This document shows, piece after piece, positions 1 to 5,760 of a stretch of 7,776 nucleotides of DNA. Every line of letters starts with the position of its first letter. Positions within the stretch are counted from its first letter, which is position 1. The DNA is taken from positions 1 to 7,776 of the forward strand of contig JAHUZY010000392.1 in the NCBI GenBank assembly GCA_019264505.1. Direction: 5' to 3'. Under the pieces are notes generated by a model, which searched no databases, was not told the DNA's origin, and saw only the letters and a list, made by a program, of their open reading frames with translations. A program made the position numbers and the translations under genes. This stretch comes from Phenylobacterium sp. (lineage in GTDB: Bacteria; Pseudomonadota; Alphaproteobacteria; Caulobacterales; Caulobacteraceae).

Positions 1-660
1 ATGGCCGATCCCCGGGGGGTGTTCGTCGGCGACAACCTGATCACCATGGCCAAGCGCCTGAGCTTCCTGGACGACCGGGTGCTCATGGAGGCCTTCCTCC
101 GCAACGCCAAAACGGTCGCCGAGCGGGGCGCCCTGTGGCGGATCGTGACCCTGGTCTGGGCGGCGCGCTCGGCCCTGAAGGTCGAGGGCGATTTCGTGGA
201 GTGCGGTTGTTACAAGGGCAATTCGGCCCGGATCATCTCCGAAGTGGTCGGGTTCGCCAGCCTTCCCCGCCACTACTACCTTTACGACCTCTTCCAGCAT
301 GACGACTCCATGCCCCACCACAGCATGTTGGAGCATAGCGAGACCCTGGTCGATCAGGTCCGCGAACGCTTCTCAGACATGCCCAATGTGACCATCACCC
401 AGGGCCGGGTGCCCGACAGCCTGGCTGTCGCCGCGCCCGAGAAGATCGCCTTCATGCACCTGGATCTGAACAACGACAAAGCCGAGATCGGGGCGCTGGA
501 GGTGCTGTTCGACCGCATATCCCCCGGCGGCATCCTGATCCTCGATGACTATGGCTGGATGGCCTACCAGGACCAGCTGGTGGCCGAGATGGATTGGATG
601 CTGAAACGCGGCTACCGGATTCTGGAGCTGCCCACCGGCCAGGGGCTGGTGATCAAGTAG
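1..660 (+). CDS. TylF/MycF-type SAM-dependent O-methyltransferase
   Basis: Class I S-adenosylmethionine-dependent methyltransferase of the TylF/macrocin O-methyltransferase family; 219 residues are visible. The SAM-binding motif I is seen as VECGCYKGNS (residues 67-76). The family's acidic metal/catalytic positions appear as HLDLN (153-157) and LDDYG (181-185), and the C-terminus ends in LPTGQGLVIK (210-219), typical of this family. In MycF/TylF, equivalent Asp residues hold a Mg2+ that orients a sugar hydroxyl; that role here is inferred by similarity. The substrate cannot be read from sequence, but a polysaccharide or glycolipid sugar is a reasonable guess. No signal peptide or membrane segment is seen, so it is probably cytoplasmic. 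The window opens exactly on this ATG, so its ribosome site and any in-frame upstream extension are invisible and the start is provisional. The stop overlaps the end of the opposing GNAT gene by 8 bp. Confidence 0.85.
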   Translation: MADPRGVFVGDNLITMAKRLSFLDDRVLMEAFLRNAKTVAERGALWRIVTLVWAARSALKVEGDFVECGCYKGNSARIISEVVGFASLPRHYYLYDLFQHDDSMPHHSMLEHSETLVDQVRERFSDMPNVTITQGRVPDSLAVAAPEKIAFMHLDLNNDKAEIGALEVLFDRISPGGILILDDYGWMAYQDQLVAEMDWMLKRGYRILELPTGQGLVIK

Positions 661-1138
661 CGGACCAGTCGTCCCAGGAGATCTCCCGCCCCGGATAGGC
701 GACCGCGCCGAACGGCCAGTCGACCGCGATCCAGTCCCGGAAGGCCGTGAACAATGCCGCGTCGAGATGCGCGGCCGAGGTGCGCACCCAGCAATAGGCC
801 TTGGCCTCATAACCCGCCCGCTCGGCCGGATAGATGTAGGCGCAGCCCAGGCACGCGCCCTCGCCGCCGCCCGCCTGCGGCGCCATGACCGTATAGGCGA
901 AGGACCGCCGGCGATCGAACTCCCCCTGGTGCCAGCCCAGGTCCACCAGATCCTCCTCCAGGGTCATGTCAGCGGCGGGCCAGTCGGCGCCTGGCCCAAA
1001 GACTCCCGCCAGCCGCTCGCGGCTGCTCATCACCGCGTCATAGTCCTTGATCAGGTCGTGGATGGTCAGGGGCCGCAGGATGAAGTCGGCGGTGCGAAAT
1101 CCCTGCGGAATGGCGAAATCGGCGGGCACGAACGGCAT
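653..1138 (-). CDS. GNAT-like N-acetyltransferase family protein
   Basis: Small soluble protein of 161 residues resembling a GNAT-fold acetyltransferase family found in Alphaproteobacteria. An N-terminal FRTADFILRPLTIHD segment (14-28) looks like the first GNAT strand and helix. SFAYTVMAP (79-87) and CLGCAYIYP (97-105) look like the central strands, and the WVRTSAAHLDAALFTAFRDWI stretch (118-138) resembles the acetyl-CoA-side strand and helix. The canonical R/Q-x-x-G-x-G/A pyrophosphate loop is not evident, so activity is uncertain and the substrate unknown. The start is placed at the internal ATG because AGGAGA (plus-strand bases 1146-1151) sits 7 nt upstream of it. An 18-residue longer reading exists but has an atypical arginine-rich N-terminus. 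The gene is divergent from the amidohydrolase and convergent, with overlap, on the methyltransferase. Family call moderately sure; function unassigned. Confidence 0.75.
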   Translation of the reverse strand: MPFVPADFAIPQGFRTADFILRPLTIHDLIKDYDAVMSSRERLAGVFGPGADWPAADMTLEEDLVDLGWHQGEFDRRRSFAYTVMAPQAGGGEGACLGCAYIYPAERAGYEAKAYCWVRTSAAHLDAALFTAFRDWIAVDWPFGAVAYPGREISWDDWSAT

Positions 1139-1309
1139 GGACGGCTCTCCTGGCTCGGCGTCACCCTGGCGGGACGGTCGGTCGGCTGGCAAGCCTCGGA
1201 TCGCCCTGACCGCCCCATGGCCGGCCAGCGCCCCTGGACCCGGGCCGCGGGCGCCCTAGACTGCCTTTCCAACAGGCCCGATCGCGGCCACGAGGGGGGA
1301 AAGACGTCC
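1139..1309. promoter_or_regulatory. divergent intergenic region, GNAT-like gene / amidohydrolase
   Basis: This 171-bp GC-rich gap separates two divergent starts, so both promoters should lie here. Each gene has a Shine-Dalgarno sequence inside it: AGGAGA for the minus gene at 1146-1151, and GGGGGGA for the plus gene at 1294-1300, 9 nt before its ATG. A CCTAGACT segment at 1255-1262 resembles the TAGACT core seen upstream of lolA and could be a -10 element for the plus gene. Only a weak CTGGAC lies at a suitable distance as a -35. No convincing operator or terminator is visible. Confidence 0.4.
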
Positions 1310-2635
1310 ATGCTGCGACCCATTGCGCTCGCCCTTGCCAGCCTCTGCCTGCTGGCCCCGGTCCAGGCCCTGGCGGCCCCGACCTATATCCACGCCGGGG
1401 CCCTGCTGGACCGCCCGGGCCAGGCGCCGCGGGGGGCGTCCACCCTGATCGTCGAGAACGGCAAGGTGGTCCAGGTCGTCGAGGGTCACCAGCCGGCGCC
1501 GGACGGGGCCCGGTTGATCGACCTGTCGACACAATTCGTCCTGCCCGGCCTGATCGATTCCCACGTCCACATCTTTTCCGACGACGACAAGACCGCTGCG
1601 CGGCTGGAGGCCATGAGCCGCGGGCCGGAGGATCGCTTCGTCGTCGCCCTGGACAACGCCCGGCGCACCCTGGCCGCCGGCTTCACCACGGTCCGTGACC
1701 TGGGCTCGGAGCCCGCGGCCATCACCGCCCTGCGCGACGGGATCGAAAAGGGGCTGATCGAGGGACCCACCATCGTCAACGCCGGACGGATGATCTCCAT
1801 CAGCGGCGGCCACGGGGACGGCGCCAACGGGCTCGCCCCGCGCTATGCGGAGCTGGAGCGCGCCGAGGCGGTCAACACCTGCGACGGGCCTGAGGCCTGC
1901 CGCCGGGCGGTGCGCATCCAGGTCTCGCAGGGCGCCCAGGTGATCAAGTTCGCCGCCACCGGCGGGGTTTTGTCCAATGTGGCCGGCGGCCTGGGCCGGC
2001 AGATGTTCGACGACGAGATGAAGGCCATCGTCGAGACCGCCCACGCCTTTGGCCGCAAGGCCACCGCCCACGCCCACGGCAAGGACGGCATCGAGGCCGC
2101 GCTGCGGGCCGGCGTCGATTCCATCGAGCACGCCACCTTCACCGACGCCGAGACGCTGGCCCTGTTCCGCCAGACCGGCGCCTATCTGGTCCCGACCATG
2201 ATCGCGCCGGAAGCCGCCGTCGCCCAGGCCCGGGCCGGCCAGCGGCCCCCTGCCGTCCTGGCCAAGGCCGAGGAGGCCGCCCGCATCGCCTACGCCAAGC
2301 ACATCGAGCAGTATGCGGCGGCCGGCGTGAAGATCGCCTTTGGCACCGACACCGGCGTCTCGGCCCACGGGGACAATGCAACCGAATTCAAGATGATGGT
2401 CGAGGCCGGCATGACGCCGGCCCGGGCGATCCGCAGCGCCACGGTGGACGCCGCCGATCTGCTCGGCCTGTCCGCCAGCCTGGGAACCCTGGAGCCGGGC
2501 AAGTCGGCCGACATCATCGCCGTGGCGCAAAGCCCACTCGCCGACGTCACCGAGCTGGAGCGAGTGCAGTTCGTCATGAGCCGCGGCGTCGTGCACAAGC
2601 TGGACGGCGCCCGCCAGCCCTGGCCCGTCGACTAA
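1310..2635 (+). CDS. exported metal-dependent amidohydrolase (imidazolonepropionase/prolidase-like)
   Basis: Amidohydrolase-superfamily enzyme of 441 residues with a clear Sec signal peptide ([20 protein letters not shown], cleavage near ALAAP at 20-24), so probably periplasmic. The metal site is intact: HVH (85-87), a candidate carboxylated Lys213 in VIKFAATGG, His254 in TAHAH, His274 in SIEHATF and Asp347 in FGTDTG. The C-terminal [14 protein letters not shown] (392-405) is the usual small beta-domain return. Residues 165-172 (SGGHGDGA) and 351-356 (SAHGDN) are His/Asp-rich loops typical of the subgroup that includes Caulobacter Xaa-Arg/Lys dipeptidases such as Cc2672; dipeptidase activity is therefore a plausible inference, but imidazolonepropionase-like annotations are equally common. 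The start is chosen at the ATG that begins the signal peptide and follows a purine-rich SD; the frame stays open far upstream, but that part overlaps the GNAT gene and is not protein-like. Confidence 0.9.
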   Translation: MLRPIALALASLCLLAPVQALAAPTYIHAGALLDRPGQAPRGASTLIVENGKVVQVVEGHQPAPDGARLIDLSTQFVLPGLIDSHVHIFSDDDKTAARLEAMSRGPEDRFVVALDNARRTLAAGFTTVRDLGSEPAAITALRDGIEKGLIEGPTIVNAGRMISISGGHGDGANGLAPRYAELERAEAVNTCDGPEACRRAVRIQVSQGAQVIKFAATGGVLSNVAGGLGRQMFDDEMKAIVETAHAFGRKATAHAHGKDGIEAALRAGVDSIEHATFTDAETLALFRQTGAYLVPTMIAPEAAVAQARAGQRPPAVLAKAEEAARIAYAKHIEQYAAAGVKIAFGTDTGVSAHGDNATEFKMMVEAGMTPARAIRSATVDAADLLGLSASLGTLEPGKSADIIAVAQSPLADVTELERVQFVMSRGVVHKLDGARQPWPVD

Positions 2636-3753
2636 AGCGAGAAGCGCCCGGTGTCGAAGAAAGCCTCCAGGGCCGCCTCATAAGGGGCGGTCTCGATGCC
2701 GGCGGCCGCCAGCCAGTCCGGATTGGACAGGGTGCTGGCATAGCGCTCGCCCGAATCGCACAAGAGGGTGACCACCGACCCCGCCTGCCCCCGGGCGGCC
2801 ATGGCCTCGATCACCTGGGCGCAGGCCCAGAGGTTGGTGCCGGTGGAGCCGCCGCAGGACCGGCCAAGCCGGCGGGACGCCACCCGGGCGCCGGCGATGC
2901 TGGCCGCATCAGGCACGGCGATGGCCCGGTCGATCAGTTCGGGATTGAAGGACGGCTCGCACCGGGCCCGGCCGATGCCCTCGATGATCGAGCCCGGCGC
3001 CTGGCTTGTGGTGATCCCCCGATCGGCCACATGCCGGTGGAAGACCGAGGCCTCCGGATCGCCCAGGCACAGACAGGTGGGCGCGCGGTTGTAACGGATG
3101 AACCGGCCGAGCGTCGCCGTGGTGCCGCCGGTGCCGGCCCCGGCCACGATCCAGGCGGGCACCGGGTGCGGCTCCTGGGCCAGCTGGCTGAAGATCGACT
3201 GGGCGATATTGTTGTTGCCCCGCCAGTCGGTGGCCCGCTCGGCATAGGTGAACTGGTCCATATAGTGGCCGCCGAGATCTGCGGCGAGCCGGGCGCTCTG
3301 CGCATAGACCTCGTGGGCGGCGTCGACGAAATGGGTCTCGCCGCCGTGGAATTCGATCTGCGCCACCTTCTCGGCCGAGGTGGATCTGGGCATCACCGCG
3401 ATGAACCGCAGGCCGAGCATCCGGGCGAAATAGGCCTCCGACACCGCCGTCGAGCCGCTCGAGGCCTCGATGATCGGGGTCCTGGGTCCGATCCAGCCAT
3501 TGCACAGGGCGTAGAGGAACAGCGACCGGGCCAGCCGGTGCTTCAGGCTGCCGGTGGGATGGGTGGACTCATCCTTGAAATAGAGATCCACCGCCCCGGC
3601 CAGGGGCGCGCGCAGCAGGTGGGTGTCAGCCGAGCGGTTGAAGTCGGCCTCGATGGTCTGGACGGCCCGGTCGATCCAGTCGCGGTCACGGCAGAGGGTC
3701 GTCAAGGGCGGCTCCAGGCTCAGGGCTGAACACCCCGGACATGACCCATTCAT
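2632..3753 (-). CDS. PLP-dependent cysteine synthase family / Cds1-like L-cysteine desulfhydrase
   Basis: Fold-type II PLP enzyme, 373 residues from the ATG used here. Motifs: [14 protein letters not shown] (60-73) with the Schiff-base Lys71; substrate loop SSGSTAVS (98-105); phosphate-binding GAGTGGT (205-211); GGSTGTN (301-307); and CDSGERY (332-338), whose Ser should face the pyridine nitrogen. The [26 protein letters not shown] block (163-188) and [27 protein letters not shown] resemble what I recall of the mycobacterial cysteine desulfhydrase Cds1 group more than classical CysK/CysM. The reaction may thus be cysteine breakdown to H2S, pyruvate and ammonia rather than synthesis; this is inference. 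Start uncertain: a GTG at 3780 and an ATG at 3753 both lack a good SD, whereas an in-frame TTG at 3705 has GGAG 6 nt upstream (plus-strand 3712-3715) and would begin close to where family similarity starts. Convergent with the amidohydrolase, stops overlapping by 4 bp. Confidence 0.88.
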   Translation of the reverse strand: MNGSCPGCSALSLEPPLTTLCRDRDWIDRAVQTIEADFNRSADTHLLRAPLAGAVDLYFKDESTHPTGSLKHRLARSLFLYALCNGWIGPRTPIIEASSGSTAVSEAYFARMLGLRFIAVMPRSTSAEKVAQIEFHGGETHFVDAAHEVYAQSARLAADLGGHYMDQFTYAERATDWRGNNNIAQSIFSQLAQEPHPVPAWIVAGAGTGGTTATLGRFIRYNRAPTCLCLGDPEASVFHRHVADRGITTSQAPGSIIEGIGRARCEPSFNPELIDRAIAVPDAASIAGARVASRRLGRSCGGSTGTNLWACAQVIEAMAARGQAGSVVTLLCDSGERYASTLSNPDWLAAAGIETAPYEAALEAFFDTGRFSL

Positions 3754-3837
3754 CGGCCTGCGGCTAGAGCTTGCGGTCACGGGGCGACGCCGCAGCCTTT
3801 GGGAACGAACCCTAAGCCTGGCCGTTAGCCCGCCCTA

Positions 3838-3863
3838 TTGACGCCGTGGACAGGCCATAGACT
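3838..3863 (+). promoter_or_regulatory. candidate Caulobacter-type housekeeping promoter of lolA
   Basis: TTGACGC at 3838-3844 matches the Caulobacter housekeeping -35 consensus TTGACGS exactly. Eleven bases later, CATAGACT (3856-3863) partly matches the -10 consensus GCTANAWC through its TA-x-A core. Transcription would begin around 3870, some 20 nt before the lolA ATG, leaving the AAGGAG ribosome site inside the leader. Predicted by eye only; the -10 match is weak. Confidence 0.4.
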
Positions 3864-3876
3864 GTTCGCTGAACTC

Positions 3877-3882
3877 AAGGAG
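3877..3882 (+). promoter_or_regulatory. ribosome binding site of lolA
   Basis: AAGGAG lies 8 nt before the ATG at 3891. It decides between two adjacent in-frame candidates, TTG at 3888 and ATG at 3891, in favour of the ATG. Confidence 0.7.
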
Positions 3883-3890
3883 CCGATTTG

Positions 3891-4547
3891 ATGAGCCGCA
3901 CCCCCGACCTGAGCCGCCGGACCCTGGCGCTGGGCCTCGCCTGCGCGCCGTTCGCCGGGCTGCTGACCGTCGGTCCCGCCGCCGCCGCCCTGCCCGCCGC
4001 CGACCAGGCCCTGGTGAACAAGGCCGTGGCCTATCTGGAGGGCCTGACCCAGGCCAAGGGGACCTTCGTCCAGACCGACCCCCGGGGCGTCACCACCCAG
4101 GGCGAGATCTTCCTGAAGCGTCCTGGCAAGGCCCGCTTCGCCTATGCTGCGCCCTCGGGCCTGCTGGTGGTGTCGGACGGCAATCTGGTCTCTGTCGCCA
4201 ACTCCAAGCTGAAGACCTTCGAGTCCTATCCCCTGGGCGCCACGCCGCTGTCGCTGTTTCTCGCCCGTCAGATCCGCCTGGATCGCGGGGTGCAGGTGAC
4301 CCGGGTGAGCCGTCTGGCCGACGGGTTCTCCATCACCGCCCGGGACGGCAAGAAGGAGGCCGAGGGCCAGATCACCCTGACCTTCTCCGACGCCCCCATG
4401 AAGCTGGTCGGCTGGACCATCACCGATCCGCAGGGCCAGGGCACCCGGGTGCGCCTGACCCGACTGGACAAGGTGGCGAGCCTCGACGACAGCCTGTTCG
4501 TCCTGAACGACCCCCGCAATCTGCGGCCTGGCCGGGCGCGAATGTGA
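3891..4547 (+). CDS. lolA: outer-membrane lipoprotein carrier protein LolA
   Basis: Periplasmic chaperone that takes mature lipoproteins from the LolCDE transporter and carries them to the outer membrane. The 218-residue product has an N-terminal export signal (residues 1-33, ending GPAAAA) followed by the LolA domain (about 40-215). Recognisable family features are KGTFVQTDPRGVTTQGEIFLKRPGKARFAY (56-85), SGLLVVSDGN (89-98), SYPLGATPLSLFLA (113-126) and a strand-rich second half ending VRLTRLDKVASLDDSLFVLNDPR. The signal carries SRRTLAL (8-14), which resembles a twin-arginine motif, although LolA is normally Sec-exported. The ATG follows AAGGAG by 8 nt. In many Alphaproteobacteria lolA sits between ftsK and xthA; here xthA follows, but the upstream neighbour is the divergent PLP enzyme rather than ftsK. 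No lolB is nearby. No hairpin terminator directly follows the stop. Confidence 0.92.
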   Translation: MSRTPDLSRRTLALGLACAPFAGLLTVGPAAAALPAADQALVNKAVAYLEGLTQAKGTFVQTDPRGVTTQGEIFLKRPGKARFAYAAPSGLLVVSDGNLVSVANSKLKTFESYPLGATPLSLFLARQIRLDRGVQVTRVSRLADGFSITARDGKKEAEGQITLTFSDAPMKLVGWTITDPQGQGTRVRLTRLDKVASLDDSLFVLNDPRNLRPGRARM

Positions 4548-4584
4548 CAATCGCACAACAGGCAAGAAGCATCGTGATTCTGGC

Positions 4585-4616
4585 TTGACTTTTATCTTCC
4601 TCGTGGCAAATATAAC
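4585..4616 (+). promoter_or_regulatory. AT-rich candidate promoter for the lolA-xthA intergenic RNA
   Basis: TTGACT (4585-4590) is followed by the AT-rich run AAATATAAC (4608-4616). Read as a Caulobacter-type promoter it is TTGACTT, 14 nt, GCAAATAT; read as classical sigma70 the best -10, TATAAC, has a long 20-nt spacer. The low GC of 4571-4617 stands out in a 70% GC setting. A start near 4620-4624 would feed the structured segment that ends at the terminator. Confidence 0.45.
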
Positions 4617-4620
4617 ACGC

Positions 4621-4741
4621 ATCGCTGATGCAGGGCCGAGGCCCAGCGGCAGCGCCGTGCCGGAACCTATCCCCTCCCGGCGGCGGCATGAGAGACGAAC
4701 GACTTAGCGCCCGGGGTTCTCCAGTCCCCGGGCGTTTTCTT
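4621..4741 (+). ncRNA. candidate small RNA between lolA and xthA, C-rich loop, intrinsic terminator
   Basis: About 120 nt lying between a promoter-like AT-rich segment and a strong intrinsic terminator, with no credible coding sequence. By hand folding: a short GGGC/GCCC hairpin (4633-4636 with 4641-4644, loop CGAG); then a stem formed by GCCG (4654-4657) with CGGC (4684-4687) and GCC (4659-4661) with GGC (4679-4681), which exposes a 17-nt loop GGAACCUAUCCCCUCCC (4662-4678); a purine-rich single-stranded linker (4688-4707); then the terminator. The CCCCUCCC loop resembles an anti-Shine-Dalgarno sequence, a design used by several alphaproteobacterial trans-acting sRNAs with C-rich loops. The alternative is that this is only a lolA 3' UTR ending at its terminator. 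I do not recognise a named RNA family; conservation and transcription are untested. Confidence 0.45.
4708..4741 (+). terminator. rho-independent terminator downstream of lolA / candidate sRNA
   Basis: A perfect 9-bp stem, CGCCCGGGG (4708-4716) with CCCCGGGCG (4726-4734), encloses a 9-nt loop and is followed directly by TTTTCTT (4735-4741). The T-run is on the plus strand only, so it stops rightward transcription from lolA or the candidate sRNA, 28 bp before xthA. It implies that xthA has its own promoter or depends on read-through. Confidence 0.85.
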
Positions 4742-4769
4742 ATGCGGTGATCTGGCTTAAGCCCGCCCC
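4742..4769 (+). promoter_or_regulatory. xthA leader; possible leaderless start
   Basis: Only 28 bp separate the terminator T-run from the xthA ATG and no SD stands at a normal distance; GGTGATC (4746-4752) complements the 16S tail but ends 17 nt from the ATG. GCTTAAGC (4755-4762) matches the Caulobacter -10 consensus GCTANAWC at most positions and would place the transcription start on or next to the ATG. It is also the core of a 10-bp palindrome, GGCTTAAGCC (4754-4763). No good -35 is seen. Confidence 0.3.
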
Positions 4770-5576
4770 ATGCGCCTTCGTATCGCCTCCTGGAACATCA
4801 ACTCCGTCCGCCTGCGCGCCGAGCAGGTCGCCCGCTTCGTCGACGAGCAGGCGCCCGACGTCCTGTGCCTGCAGGAGATCAAGTGCCAGGAGGCCGAGTT
4901 CCCCCGCGAGGCCTTCGCGGCCATGGGCCTGCCGCATGTGAAGATCGCCGGACAGAAGGGCTGGCACGGCGTGGCCATCGCCTCGCGCCTGCCCATTGAG
5001 GACGCGCCGATCCTCAATGTCTGCCGGGAGGGCCATGCCCGCTGCGTGTCGGCCAAGGTGGCCGGGGTCGAGATCCAGAACTTCTATGTGCCGGCCGGCG
5101 GCGACGTTCCCGACCGCGCCCTGAACCCCAAGTTCGACCACAAGCTCGACTTCTTCGAGAGCCTGACCGCCGAGATGGGCCGCCGGGACCCCAAGGCGCC
5201 CCTGGCCATTGTCGGCGACCTGAACGTGGCGCCGGGCGAGTTCGACGTCTGGAGCCACCGGCAGATGTCGCGCATCGTCAGCCACACCCCGGTGGAGGTG
5301 GCGGCCATGGACGCCCTGCAGAAGTCCCTCGGCTTCATCGACCTGCCGCGGGCCGCGACGCCGGAGCCGGAGAAGCTGTTTTCCTGGTGGAGCTATCGTT
5401 CGGCGGACTTCCGCAAGTCCAACCGCGGCCTGCGGCTGGACCATATCTGGGTCTCGCCGGGCCTGCGTGAGGCCGCCTTCCGCACCGGCGCAGCCTCATC
5501 GCGCGTGCATGACGACGTCCGCGAGTGGGAACGCCCCAGCGACCACGCCCCGGTCACCGCCGACCTGGGGCTTTAG
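4770..5576 (+). CDS. xthA: exodeoxyribonuclease III (AP endonuclease, XthA)
   Basis: Base-excision-repair nuclease of the exonuclease/endonuclease/phosphatase fold: it cleaves DNA 5' to abasic sites and removes 3' blocking groups using Mg2+. The 268-residue length is normal for bacterial ExoIII. The catalytic set is complete: Asn9 in SWNINSVR, Glu36 in LCLQEIK, Tyr106 in NFYVPAG, Asp150 and Asn152 in VGDLNVAP, Asp224 in GLRLDHIWVS, and Asp258/His259 in the C-terminal RPSDHAPV. No signal peptide; cytoplasmic. The ATG start gives the exact family N-terminus (MRLRIASWNINSVR), so the start is secure despite the lack of a Shine-Dalgarno sequence at normal spacing. It follows lolA, as in many alphaproteobacterial genomes, but an intrinsic terminator between them argues against simple co-transcription. 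Downstream it converges on the response regulator across an inverted repeat. Confidence 0.95.
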   Translation: MRLRIASWNINSVRLRAEQVARFVDEQAPDVLCLQEIKCQEAEFPREAFAAMGLPHVKIAGQKGWHGVAIASRLPIEDAPILNVCREGHARCVSAKVAGVEIQNFYVPAGGDVPDRALNPKFDHKLDFFESLTAEMGRRDPKAPLAIVGDLNVAPGEFDVWSHRQMSRIVSHTPVEVAAMDALQKSLGFIDLPRAATPEPEKLFSWWSYRSADFRKSNRGLRLDHIWVSPGLREAAFRTGAASSRVHDDVREWERPSDHAPVTADLGL

Positions 5577-5628
5577 ACCGCCCGCCTCCGCACCCTGACA
5601 TCCTGCGCGCCGCAGGCGCCTTCAAGAT

Positions 5629-5722
5629 GGGACACGAAGGACACAAAGGAGCGCGAAGGACACAAAGGGCGAGGCCGCCTATCTCTTGGTGTCCTTGGCT
5701 ATCTTCGTGTCCTTCGTGTCCC
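5629..5722. repeat. long imperfect inverted repeat built of GGACACRAAGG units
   Basis: Left arm 5629-5667 and right arm 5685-5722 are imperfect inverted copies: the outer 16 bases (GGGACACGAAGGACAC) match exactly, then a less matched middle, then a shared AAGGACAC inner block; the loop is about 17 nt. The left arm holds a 14-bp direct repeat, GAAGGACACAAAGG, at 5636-5649 and 5655-5668; the right arm holds two tandem TTCGTGTCC units (5704-5721). It fills most of the 176-bp gap between the convergent xthA and response-regulator stops. It may end transcription from both sides, but no T-run follows. Short ORFs across it read as His-Glu-Gly-His-Lys strings and are artefacts of the repeat. Confidence 0.75.
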
Positions 5723-5748
5723 CTCTTTAGGGCTGCGCCGCCCGCCAT

Positions 5749-5760
5749 CGCCCTAGGGCG
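5749..5760. repeat. 12-bp perfect palindrome over the response-regulator stop
   Basis: CGCCCTAGGGCG is self-complementary and includes the TAG stop of the minus-strand response regulator. With TAGGGC at 5728-5733 it offers an alternative GCCCTA pairing. No T-run follows on either strand; a role in termination or as a protein site is speculative. Confidence 0.3.

Noticed and set aside
767..1309. In-frame 181-codon upstream extension of the amidohydrolase
   Set aside because: It covers the opposite-strand GNAT gene, reads as low-information Arg/Gly/Pro-rich sequence, and would bury a clear signal peptide that has its own SD.
1256..2596. 446-codon open frame on the minus strand opposite the amidohydrolase
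   Set aside because: Gly/Asp/Val/Leu-rich composition typical of an antisense frame in a 70% GC gene; no family motif, while the plus strand has a complete enzyme.
3031..3729. 232-codon plus-strand frame opposite the PLP enzyme
   Set aside because: Shadow of the minus-strand gene; no recognisable domain and no ribosome site.
3825..4622. 265-codon minus-strand frame opposite lolA
   Set aside because: Gln/Gly/Leu-rich antisense artefact; lolA on the plus strand is complete with SD and promoter-like elements.
4662..4686. General-stress sigma factor promoter starting at GGAAC within the sRNA
   Set aside because: No CGTT occurs 16-17 nt downstream, and the GGAAC lies in a predicted RNA loop.
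4628..4750. Possible 40-codon small ORF inside the candidate sRNA
   Set aside because: It runs straight through the terminator stem and T-run, has no SD, and its Pro/Gly/Arg-rich product is unlike a real small protein.
4746..4752. GGTGATC as the xthA ribosome binding site
   Set aside because: Complementary to the 16S tail, but its end is 17 nt from the ATG, too far for normal initiation.
5629..5722. CRISPR array
   Set aside because: Repeats are too short and irregular, with no spacers of constant length and no cas genes; they are parts of an inverted repeat.
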